Source: Rhodopirellula islandica
Lineage (GTDB): Bacteria > Planctomycetota > Planctomycetia > Pirellulales > Pirellulaceae
Assembly: GCF_001027925.1 (NCBI RefSeq)
Contig: NZ_LECT01000013.1
Location: 1-64,000 of the forward strand
Direction: 5' to 3'
DNA: 64,000 bases
The notes below the pieces were generated by a model, which was not told the DNA's origin, did no database searches, and was given only the letters and a program-made list of their open reading frames with translations. Both the position numbers and the translations under genes were made by a program. Shown piece after piece: positions 9,098 to 15,810 of this stretch (its first letter is position 1; every line of letters begins with the position of its first letter).

Positions 9098-9460
9098 GAC
9101 CCCTCCGGGGCCAGGCCGGCACGTTGCGTGATGTTCCGGGGGTTCGCTTCGCGACCCCCGGCTACCTTCTTTCACCGCTTCGCGGTGACTCCAACGCAAC
9201 GATCCCGGAGGGATCCAAGAGGGTAGCCGTGGGTCGCGAAGCGAACCCACGGGTCGAGTAATACAACATGCCTCCCGGCCCCGAAGGGGTCGAAGACGTT
9301 CCCAGAGCGAGCGGCGCGACTCCCGGCTACCTTCTTTCACCGCTTCGCGGTGACTCCAACTCAACGATCCCGGAGGGATCCAAGAGGGTAGCCGTGGGTC
9401 GCGAAGCGAACCCACGGGTCGAACGGCACAACGCAAATCCCGGCCCCGAAGGGGCCGAAG
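9098..9460. repeat. REP/BIME cluster downstream of the RAYT gene (two inverted pairs)
   Basis: The first pair lies at 9136-9165 (minus) and 9223-9252 (plus). The second has a degenerate minus copy ending CTAC at 9327-9330 and a plus copy at 9388-9417. Near-identical spacers (CACCGCTTCGCGGTGACTCCAAC and GATCCCGGAGGGATC) show that the two units are tandem duplications of about 165 bp. CCCCGAAGGGG palindromes lie near 9281 and 9441. Confidence 0.85.
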
Positions 9461-9534
9461 ACTTCCACTCCGCACCAACGCCGAGATCGAAAACGAACTC
9501 AATTCCCAATCGCAGGAACTCATATCGCCCCCTC

Positions 9535-11307
9535 TCATTCTCCCGCCCCAAACAACTGGGCTTCTCGCGAACCGCCGACGAAAATATCGGTTCGCTTGGC
9601 ATCCGAAAGCGGATCGAACTTCATCACGGTCACTCGTTGCGGCGTGTCGCTCACCAAATCCAACGCGTCGACCCGCGAACTGCCCGACCGAACCGTCGCT
9701 CGCAAACTGGAACCAACCGCGACGGCGTATTCCAACTGAGCGACCTGATCGGGGCGAACCGCAACGATCAACTTGGGCGACTCGGAATCCTTCGAGTCCT
9801 TCGATTTCCTGCCCGTCGGATTGCCAGGGGATCGGGTCGGCATCACGACAATGACATCGTCCGCAATCGGTTCCACGCGAGTCCGCTGAGCATCCGTGAG
9901 CGTCACGTTGGCAAATCCGCCTCGATTGCCCCCCCGAGGTTGATCTTCCGTCCGGCTGGCCACGAGATCCAAGTGCTGACCGAACTCGAATGCATCCCCA
10001 CCGATCAGTCCCTCGGTATCGAGAAAGAACAAGACCCTTCCCGGCGGCGTCGCACCGGACAATCCCGTCATCGTGCCTGCCGGCATCAAGTCGCCCTCCT
10101 GGATCGGCACGGTGGCCGGCAAATCGTGACGTGGAATTCGCCCCACCAAGTCCGAAAGATCCGTGATCCAGTTCGATTGACTCGCCGTTTCCACGGGCAC
10201 CTGGATCGTTCGCACGTAAGCTGTCGCCGGATCTTCAAAGCTGGTCGGACGAATGGTTTGGTAGGCCAACAAGGTTTGCCCGGGAATCGGAACCGCCACC
10301 ATGCCCTCGGGAACATCCACCGACGATTCGTTTGTGTCGACTCGACCGCTGCGGACCAAGACGTTGACTGTTGCCCCCAATTCCAACGCGGACGTGACCG
10401 CGGAGACGTCTTCGGCGGCAACTGCCAACACCACTTCCTCCACCGGCACGCTCAACAGTCGCTTGCCCTGCGAAAGCGAAGCCGATGTTTCGGTGCTGAC
10501 TCGCTTGACGACCGGGGTCAGCACCACCGCTTGCCGAGCGACCAACCGCGCGGTCGTCTCCTTTTCTTGGTCACGATTGGCGCGTCCCGCATCCGCCACC
10601 AACTCTGCCCCAGGCAATTGACTGCCAGTCGAGAACTCAAAGCGGCTGAGTTTCTGCAGCGGGATATTGGCCACCAAGTCGATCTGTTCGCCCATGCTGA
10701 TACGATGCACGCCAGCGAGCTGAGCGGCTTCCAACGTCATCGCACGCATGCCCGGGGGAGTCGCACCGGCCAAACCTGCCGGCGTCCCACGCTCGAAAAA
10801 GTTGGCTTCGGCGAACGCAAATCCGGACGACTTGTCGCTCTTGACGACCCGGCCGATGATGTCCGTTGCCTGCGTGAACGCGCCCCCCAGTTTCACCAAT
10901 TGGCGACTGGTGACGACCGATCCATCTTCGAGTTGCAAGACGATCCCCTCGTCGGTCCGCTGAGCGAGTTCAATTCGTTTGTCGACCAGCCCCCCTTCGC
11001 CATCCGTCATCGTTGCACTCATGCCCCCGAGCGCTGTCAGTGGAATTTCGACCCCATGGATGCCGCCCGTGCGGGGATCCACCAAATCGCCGCGAGAGAC
11101 TTTGCTGTAAGCCGGAATCGTCTGCCAGTTCATGGGCAGCGAGATCGTGTCAGGCCGAGTTTCGTCGACACGCCAGAACGCAAGCCGTTCCATTGGCACA
11201 CCGGCAGCAAACAGCGATGCGATCAGGCCACCGCCGAGAACCACGAGGACCAGCAACATCGCCAGCAAGATTTTGATGAGCCCGAAGGATGATTTTTGTT
11301 TTCGCAT
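9535..11307 (-). CDS. cpaB: Double-length CpaB/RcpC-like Flp pilus assembly protein
   Basis: A 590-residue protein with an N-terminal membrane helix (residues about 10-35, LLAMLLVLVVLGGGLIASLF) and SAF/RcpC-type beta domains in the periplasm. CpaB proteins are usually about 250-350 residues. Here the CpaB unit appears twice: GLAGATPPGMRAMTL with GEQIDLVA in the first half, and GLSGATPPGRVLFFL with GQHLDLVA in the second. The family is thought to help pilus secretion through or near the secretin. The start MRKQKSS at 11307 was preferred because residues further upstream read through a GTAG-type half repeat (11325-11347). It lies 77 bp after the tadE-like gene. Confidence 0.85.
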   Translation of the reverse strand: MRKQKSSFGLIKILLAMLLVLVVLGGGLIASLFAAGVPMERLAFWRVDETRPDTISLPMNWQTIPAYSKVSRGDLVDPRTGGIHGVEIPLTALGGMSATMTDGEGGLVDKRIELAQRTDEGIVLQLEDGSVVTSRQLVKLGGAFTQATDIIGRVVKSDKSSGFAFAEANFFERGTPAGLAGATPPGMRAMTLEAAQLAGVHRISMGEQIDLVANIPLQKLSRFEFSTGSQLPGAELVADAGRANRDQEKETTARLVARQAVVLTPVVKRVSTETSASLSQGKRLLSVPVEEVVLAVAAEDVSAVTSALELGATVNVLVRSGRVDTNESSVDVPEGMVAVPIPGQTLLAYQTIRPTSFEDPATAYVRTIQVPVETASQSNWITDLSDLVGRIPRHDLPATVPIQEGDLMPAGTMTGLSGATPPGRVLFFLDTEGLIGGDAFEFGQHLDLVASRTEDQPRGGNRGGFANVTLTDAQRTRVEPIADDVIVVMPTRSPGNPTGRKSKDSKDSESPKLIVAVRPDQVAQLEYAVAVGSSLRATVRSGSSRVDALDLVSDTPQRVTVMKFDPLSDAKRTDIFVGGSREAQLFGAGE

Positions 11308-11324
11308 GATGGAAGTTTTCGATG

Positions 11325-11347
11325 GTAGTGGACGAGGCAACGAGTCC
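11325..11347. repeat. Half copy of the GTAGTGGACGAGG repeat upstream of cpaB
   Basis: GTAGTGGACGAGGCAACGAG matches the left arm of the hairpins at 14154-14208 and 27093-27151. The right arm is absent here. It lies just upstream of the cpaB start. Confidence 0.7.
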
Positions 11348-11384
11348 CTTCGCCTGGGAACACGCAACTTCGTTCACACCCCTT

Positions 11385-12470
11385 TTATGGAGTCGCTTCA
11401 GTGGAGGGTAAAAACACTTCCCTGCGAAAGATGGCGTGTGACACGAGCACTCGCCGGTACGGGCGAATGCCGATCGCACTGCCCGTCAACTCGGGACTGG
11501 TCATCGCTCCATGAATACCAAGCCCATACTTACCCCCGTAAGTTCCTGCGTAGACCGATTCGCCAAGAGCGTTCTCCAACACGAGCGGTTTGCTATCGTG
11601 CAGCGATCCCTTCATGGCTTCAGGATTGAGTGATTCGACCGCATCATCGATGGCGACATTGGGATCACCGCCGTTTGATACAAACGCACCACGGTCTTGA
11701 TAGCTGCTCAACCAAGTCGACTGAGCGGGGTAGTGAACACGAAGTGCCACGACGCCCTTGGGCGGTTCCGATTCCGGTGGATCAAGCGGATCGGCAGGAA
11801 TCGCCGATTCATTGGTCAATGAGAAAGGATCTGGATTGGCACCTGAATCGTCGTCCGGCAATTCTTCTGTGTCGATTTCCTCGACCACACAAACCCAACG
11901 AATTCGCTCGGCACCACCGCCGTTGTTGTGCTCCTCTTTTCTCTCGACAACGAAAGGGATCTGAACAACGTAATCGTCTGCGACATAGTCGGGATACTCG
12001 ATCCCCGACTCATCGGACTCACCTTGAGAGCGATTCAACAACGCACCGGGATACCGCATCAATCGCTTTGGCGGAGTGGCGTCGTCGTTGTCATGATCGA
12101 AAGTCTCGAGCACATAAAGAACCGCCAACTGTTGGTTCAACAGAGGCATGCGTGGAACCACATCTTGGAAAAAGTTGTAGTCAGGAATTTCCTCTTCCAG
12201 CTCATCCAAGTCGATCACCAACCAGCGATCGTCATAGATTCGCTGGCGGACGATTTTCTGATCGAGTGCATCCTCGAACGTCTCATCAAATGGCAGCGGC
12301 GTTTGCGAAAGCTCCCGGGCGCCCACATTGGCCGCTTGTTGAATTTGCCCCGCCGCATAAATCCAGATGCCGAACGTGATCGCGCCACCCACCAGCATGT
12401 ACAGCACCAACGCGACGAGTCCAAACTCGACGAGTGCTTGACCGGATCGTTTGTGGCAGCGACTTCGCAC
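11385..12470 (-). CDS. TadE-like pseudopilin with large acidic periplasmic domain
   Basis: A 361-residue protein. The N-terminus SGQALVEFGLVALVLYMLVG fits the TadE/TadF pseudopilin processing site, G followed by four residues, Glu and Phe, and then a hydrophobic helix. The protein is about twice the length of typical TadE; the remainder is acidic (DDDSGANPDPFS, DLDELEEEIPD) and presumably periplasmic. The start codon is GTG at 12470, sharing one base with the TAG stop of the upstream His-rich gene (TAGTG), which indicates coupling. Confidence 0.82.
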   Translation of the reverse strand: MRSRCHKRSGQALVEFGLVALVLYMLVGGAITFGIWIYAAGQIQQAANVGARELSQTPLPFDETFEDALDQKIVRQRIYDDRWLVIDLDELEEEIPDYNFFQDVVPRMPLLNQQLAVLYVLETFDHDNDDATPPKRLMRYPGALLNRSQGESDESGIEYPDYVADDYVVQIPFVVERKEEHNNGGGAERIRWVCVVEEIDTEELPDDDSGANPDPFSLTNESAIPADPLDPPESEPPKGVVALRVHYPAQSTWLSSYQDRGAFVSNGGDPNVAIDDAVESLNPEAMKGSLHDSKPLVLENALGESVYAGTYGGKYGLGIHGAMTSPELTGSAIGIRPYRRVLVSHAIFRREVFLPSTEATP

Positions 12471-12934
12471 TATTGAACGCTCTTCATTGCGTCGAAGAAT
12501 TTGTGCAGCAAATCGTGCAACTCTTTGTGGCCATCTTTCACCGCGTCGTGTTTCTTCGCCATCGCAGCATGCTTGGCCGAGAAATTCTTGTGCTCCTTTT
12601 CCAGAGCCTCGTGATTGCTCGCGTCACCATCATGCTCGTGATGGGCGATCTCCTCGCCATGATGCATCGCGTGATCTTCATGAGCACGCATCGCTTCATC
12701 GTGCTCGATCAATTCCGCTTCGTGTTCGTAGATCTTCGCTTGCAGCTTGGCCATCATGGCCAAGGCTCGCATGTGTTCGGCACGCCACTTGGCGTGTTCA
12801 GCAGCCCATTGGTCGTGTTGCAGGTGAGCGGACTGGTGTTCCTGCTTCATGCCAGCGTGATCGTCAGCCGAAGCGACGACATTCGAGGTCAGCGAAACAA
12901 ACGCAACGGCCAGAGCAAGTGTGACTTTCAACAT
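12470..12934 (-). CDS. Histidine-rich exported helical protein in the tad operon
   Basis: A 154-residue protein. Residues 1-22 (MLKVTLALAVAFVSLTSNVVASA) look like a signal peptide. The mature part contains about 22 histidines in a Lys/Glu/Ala-rich helical context (EHDEAMRAHEDHAMHHGEE), suggesting a coiled coil able to bind transition metals. It is not a recognised tad component. The start at 12934 was chosen for the signal peptide; the frame extends to 13015, overlapping the upstream prepilin-peptidase gene. It is tightly coupled to the tadE-like gene. Metal binding is inference from composition only. Confidence 0.75.
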   Translation of the reverse strand: MLKVTLALAVAFVSLTSNVVASADDHAGMKQEHQSAHLQHDQWAAEHAKWRAEHMRALAMMAKLQAKIYEHEAELIEHDEAMRAHEDHAMHHGEEIAHHEHDGDASNHEALEKEHKNFSAKHAAMAKKHDAVKDGHKELHDLLHKFFDAMKSVQ

Positions 12935-12953
12935 AGGAACAATCCTTTTCGAG

Positions 12954-13379
12954 TCAGACGAGGAAGTGAACGAAACCGACGTAGCCAACAAACCCCGCCG
13001 CGATGGCGGGCACATAGGCGTAGTCTCGCTCGCCGCGAAGCATCGCGATCAGCGAGAGCACGCCACCGGCGATGGCCATTCCAAACAACACAATCAAAAT
13101 CCCAACGGGTCCCACCAACATCCCCAGCGAAATGAGAAGCTTTCCATCGCCACCACCGAGCTTCGCGAATCGAAACAAGGCGTACGCGATCGCAAGTCCG
13201 ACGACACCGCCCACCAGCACCCAGACGATCGGTAGACCAAGCCAGCCCAACAGCGAACTGATAACGGCAACGCTGCCGATCGACACCGAGATCCAATCCG
13301 GAATCTCTCGCGTGCGAAGGTCGCAAGCGGTTGCGATCGCAAGCAAGGCACACACAACGATGGCGATGGTGATGAACAA
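12954..13379 (-). CDS. cpaA: Prepilin peptidase, TadV/CpaA type
   Basis: A 141-residue A24-family aspartic protease with about five membrane helices. The two expected catalytic aspartates are Asp20 (CDLRTREIPDW) and Asp78 in the GxGD motif GGGDGK (75-80). It lacks the N-terminal methylase domain of PilD, as is normal for the Tad version. It should process the Flp pilin and the TadE-like pseudopilin. It follows the pilin gene after a terminator and a repeat cluster, and ends 19 bp before the His-rich gene. Confidence 0.9.
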   Translation of the reverse strand: MFITIAIVVCALLAIATACDLRTREIPDWISVSIGSVAVISSLLGWLGLPIVWVLVGGVVGLAIAYALFRFAKLGGGDGKLLISLGMLVGPVGILIVLFGMAIAGGVLSLIAMLRGERDYAYVPAIAAGFVGYVGFVHFLV

Positions 13380-13441
13380 ACGATCGAATTGAGAGGCTGA
13401 AAGTTTTTGGTTTGTGGATTACCGCGGAGCGGCAATGGAAA

Positions 13442-13625
13442 GTAGCCGGGGGTTGCGAAGCAGACCCCCGGGAACGGTTCTCCTCGTGCCGAAACGACCC
13501 CGTCGGGGTCGAAGATCGGTGCGAGTCTTCTTTGACCCCTCCGGGGGTCACGCTTGTGTGCTGGACGATGGACCGGGGGTTCGCTTCGCGACCCCCGGCT
13601 ACCATCTTGGATCCCTTCGGGATCA
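13442..13625. repeat. REP/BIME cluster between the Flp pilin and prepilin peptidase genes
   Basis: The pair is a plus copy at 13442-13471 (GTAG then CCGGGGG...CCCCCGG) and a minus copy at 13573-13602 (CCGGGGG...CCCCCGG then CTAC). In between are GACCCCGTCGGGGTC (13496-13510) and TTTGACCCCTCCGGGGGTC (from 13531). GATCCCTTCGGGATC lies at 13610-13624. Confidence 0.85.
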
Positions 13626-13665
13626 GGAAAACCACTCACGGCGAGCAAGCTCGCCGTGAGTGGTT
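13626..13665 (-). terminator. Intrinsic terminator after the Flp pilin gene
   Basis: A perfect 17-bp stem with a 2-base loop (13630-13646 paired with 13649-13665) lies 28 bp past the pilin stop. On the minus strand it runs into a TTTT tract. It would separate abundant pilin mRNA from the downstream tad genes. Confidence 0.8.
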
Positions 13666-13692
13666 GAAGAGTCCGTGCAGTTTCAAATCAAC

Positions 13693-14031
13693 TTACGGCT
13701 CGAGAACCAACCCACCAAAGTCGGCTGGTGTATCCAACCCAACGTTTACACCAAGTCGATCGGTGCCGGAGTTACCCGCGATCGTAACGGCGTCTAATTC
13801 AATTGGGTCGCCGACGGCTCCAGCAGTCGTTTCGATCAACTTGCCGCTTGCCAAGGCTGCATTGTCTTCACCATGGGCACCTGGCAAGATCGCTGCCGTT
13901 GCACCGATCAAATCGCTGGTCTTGTGACCGAAGACCGAAATGGCAGCGGCACAGATCAAAGCCACACCGGCGATGATCAAACCGTACTCAACCAGGCCTT
14001 GGCCCTTCTTGTTGTTCAAAAACTTACGCAT
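13693..14031 (-). CDS. flp: Flp/Fap type IVb pilin
   Basis: A 112-residue pilin. The leader MRKFLNNKKG is followed by QGLVEYGLIIAGVALICAA, matching the Flp processing site G with Glu at +5 and Tyr at +6 and then a hydrophobic helix. Most Flp pilins are 50-80 residues; this one has an extra 60-residue Gly/Ala/Thr-rich C-terminal region without cysteines. A clear ribosome site AAAGGA lies 7 bases before the ATG. A 17-bp hairpin with a T tract follows the gene, so it is likely transcribed at a high level as a monocistron, with some read-through into the rest of the locus. Confidence 0.9.
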   Translation of the reverse strand: MRKFLNNKKGQGLVEYGLIIAGVALICAAAISVFGHKTSDLIGATAAILPGAHGEDNAALASGKLIETTAGAVGDPIELDAVTIAGNSGTDRLGVNVGLDTPADFGGLVLEP

Positions 14032-14153
14032 TGTGTTTTCCTTTGAGAAAACGAGTTGTTAACAAATGTTTTGTCGCCTGACCAAAGGTTTTGCATGACC
14101 AATGCAGGCATGTGCGGCGGCGACGAACAGACCGCACACGTTGTCCTTTCTTC

Positions 14154-14208
14154 GTAGTGGACGAGGCAACGAGGCCTGAGCAAGAGGACTCGTTGCCTCG
14201 TCCACTAC
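14154..14208. repeat. GTAGTGGACGAGG...CCTCGTCCACTAC hairpin upstream of flp
   Basis: A long inverted repeat of GTAGTGGACGAGGCAACGAG with its complement, bounded by GTAG and CTAC. A second complete copy is at 27093-27151 and a half copy at 11325-11347. It lies in the 123-177 bp upstream of the flp start, where it may interfere with or define the promoter region. Confidence 0.8.
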
Positions 14209-14260
14209 GATCTGTCTTGTTCAAGGAGCCCCACCGCGCGAAGCACAACCGATCTGGTTT

Positions 14261-14269
14261 GGTCGGACC
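14261..14269. promoter_or_regulatory. GGTCGGACC palindrome, copy 1
   Basis: TTTGGTCGGACCGTTTGA contains the 9-base palindrome GGTC-G-GACC, sharing the TTGGTCGGACC core with sites at 14927 and 15170. It lies in the 417-bp gap between flp and the minus-strand Cys-rich gene. The rest of that gap (14209-14448) shows no gene. Confidence 0.35.
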
Positions 14270-14448
14270 GTTTGACCGATCGCACCGCCGCGCGGCGGGA
14301 CGTATTGGGTCGTGAGTCCATTTGGATCAGCGCGCACCGATCAACAGCGAGCACCAAAACAAACGAGGTGGAGATCCTGAAACAGGCTTCCAAACCGTTA
14401 TGTGGGGACAACAGGCTGGACGCCTATCCCACGAACGGAGTGCGAACC

Positions 14449-14883
14449 CTAAGCAACGATCGCGGGTGGCCCGCGAGGCTGCGGGATCGAAAGAAGAGTC
14501 GCCGACAAGAGGCGAGCAGGCGAGACGCTGGTGAGCTCGGAAACGGACTCCACCGGAAGAACAACCACCAATTCCCACGTCACACCGACGGGGGCCGCCA
14601 ATGATTGGCAAATCCCGCAAGTATTGGGATCGTGCTCGTGAGGGCTGCTCGAATCGTGCGAAGCTGGGACCGCGTTGTCTGCATCGGAACCCGATGCGTC
14701 CGGCGCGGTCGCTTGGTGATAGCACCCATGCGAGCAAACGAAAACCGTGTCGCTCGCCGATTCCGTCACTTGCGAATGGGACTCGCTGTCACAGGTGGCC
14801 ACATGCAACCAAGCCGGAGCCTGACCGAGAACGATCAGGCTGCAGAGCAGGCTAGCGACGAGGGGCCGGAACAGCGAAGTCAT
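14449..14883 (-). CDS. Cys/His-rich exported protein (DUF2946-like), paralogue A
   Basis: A 144-residue protein with a signal peptide (MTSLFRPLVASLLCSLIVLGQAPA, cleavage near APAWLHVA). The mature part has a Cys/His cluster (CSHGCYHQ), a Ser/Asp/His-rich linker and the motif CGICQSLAAP, then a C-terminal hydrophobic segment and RGPP end. Its plan matches the divergent neighbour at 15249-15758: signal peptide, WVH/WLHV, Cys/His loop, C-x-I-C-Q-S, RGPP. This layout resembles DUF2946-type small membrane-associated proteins, but the assignment is tentative. A GGTCCGACC palindrome lies 44 bp upstream of the ATG. Metal handling is an inference from the Cys and His content. Confidence 0.7.
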   Translation of the reverse strand: MTSLFRPLVASLLCSLIVLGQAPAWLHVATCDSESHSQVTESASDTVFVCSHGCYHQATAPDASGSDADNAVPASHDSSSPHEHDPNTCGICQSLAAPVGVTWELVVVLPVESVSELTSVSPARLLSATLLSIPQPRGPPAIVA

Positions 14884-14926
14884 GAAAGCGACGTTCGATT
14901 CAAAGAGATTTTGATTGTGGCAAAGT

Positions 14927-14935
14927 GGTCCGACC
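14927..14935. promoter_or_regulatory. GGTCCGACC palindrome upstream of paralogue A
   Basis: On the minus strand this reads TTTGGTCGGACCACTTT, 44 bp before the start of the gene at 14883. The core is the same as the site upstream of the divergent paralogue. It may be an operator or a leader element. Confidence 0.45.
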
Positions 14936-15169
14936 AAAGACGATTGCTGCCTAGTACGATGACTACAACCCTTCCGTTCGTCAAGTTCTTCGTTAAAAAC
15001 TTGGGAGTTTGAACGTTTTTGTCCGTCACAAGCAATTGCAATCAGACTCGGATCGCATGTCGTGGGCAGGCGACCGATTCGCCCATCCCTCCAGTCACTC
15101 AACGGACGGACGCTCTGAACCATTTCGATTGACAAGCCGTAACATCGCGAGAACAATCATGGCATCCTT

Positions 15170-15178
15170 GGTCGGACC
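15170..15178. promoter_or_regulatory. GGTCGGACC palindrome upstream of paralogue B
   Basis: CCTTGGTCGGACCGTTGA lies 71 bp before the start at 15249, in the same orientation relative to its gene as the 14927 site. A conserved site placed before both divergent paralogues suggests shared control. Confidence 0.45.
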
Positions 15179-15248
15179 GTTGATTCACGCTTGAATCAAT
15201 CTGCATTGCTTCAAGCTTCTTCCGCTTTTCAACGTTGGCAACCGACTC

Positions 15249-15758
15249 TTGGCGTCGTTTCGCATCTTCACCGTTTACTTGACTCTGGCTGCGTTGCTGT
15301 TCGGCAACGCTGCAGGTTGGGTTCACGTGGGGTGCTCGTCACACACCGCGGGTTGCTGTGCCGTTGAATGTCATCCGAGTGGGCATTCTCATGGCGAATC
15401 GCATTGCCTGGCAGACTCACATCGCCTGACTGACGCTGGCTCCACGCATGATCACAGTGGGCACAGTTGCTGCCATCATGGTCACGCGAACCACAGTGAA
15501 AGCGAAGTCACTTGCCAGAGCGACGCAGATGATTGCTCGGCCGAGTCCGACTCGAATCAACCGACAGAGCCGCACGATTCGGATCGCTGCTCGATTTGCC
15601 AGAGCTTCTTTGGGTCGCGTCATGCCGCCTTGCTTTGGGACACGCTGGTTCAGTTCGAACCACTGACCGCCAGCCGCGAGATCGTGCTGGCCGACACCGC
15701 GTTCGTCCCCAACACCGCGTCCAATCTCCACTGGGTACGGGGTCCGCCGAGCGTCTAA
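15249..15758 (+). CDS. Cys/His-rich exported protein (DUF2946-like), paralogue B
   Basis: A 169-residue protein starting at TTG (MASFRIFTVYLTLAALLFGNAAGWVHVG), with a signal peptide ending near GNAAG. The mature region is extreme in Cys and His (CSSHTAGCCAVECHPSGHSH and HSGHSCCHHGHANH), then has CSICQSFFG, a short hydrophobic segment and RGPPSV at the end. It shares its layout with paralogue A at 14449-14883, but with a much larger Cys/His loop. Binding of Cu, Zn or Ni is plausible from composition; no enzyme motif is visible. The DUF58 operon begins 53 bp downstream and might be cotranscribed. Confidence 0.72.
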   Translation: MASFRIFTVYLTLAALLFGNAAGWVHVGCSSHTAGCCAVECHPSGHSHGESHCLADSHRLTDAGSTHDHSGHSCCHHGHANHSESEVTCQSDADDCSAESDSNQPTEPHDSDRCSICQSFFGSRHAALLWDTLVQFEPLTASREIVLADTAFVPNTASNLHWVRGPPSV

Positions 15759-15810
15759 CGCTTCGCGATTGTTTCCCCCTGTTTCGCTTCCGTACCCAAG
15801 GTGCGCTTCC

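Noticed and set aside
8246-9538. A long open frame continuing the tadG-like gene upstream to 9538 on the minus strand
   Set aside because: It reads through REP repeats and the antisense of the RAYT gene; the sequence is repetitive Arg/Ser/Gly-rich and not protein-like.
9268-11292. A 674-residue plus-strand open frame opposite cpaB
   Set aside because: It is the antisense shadow of cpaB, rich in Arg, His and Gln with no domain, and starts in REP DNA.
3016-13625. The regularly spaced palindromes as a CRISPR array
   Set aside because: Repeat units are paired in inverted orientation, scattered among genes and lack unique equal-length spacers; no cas genes are present.
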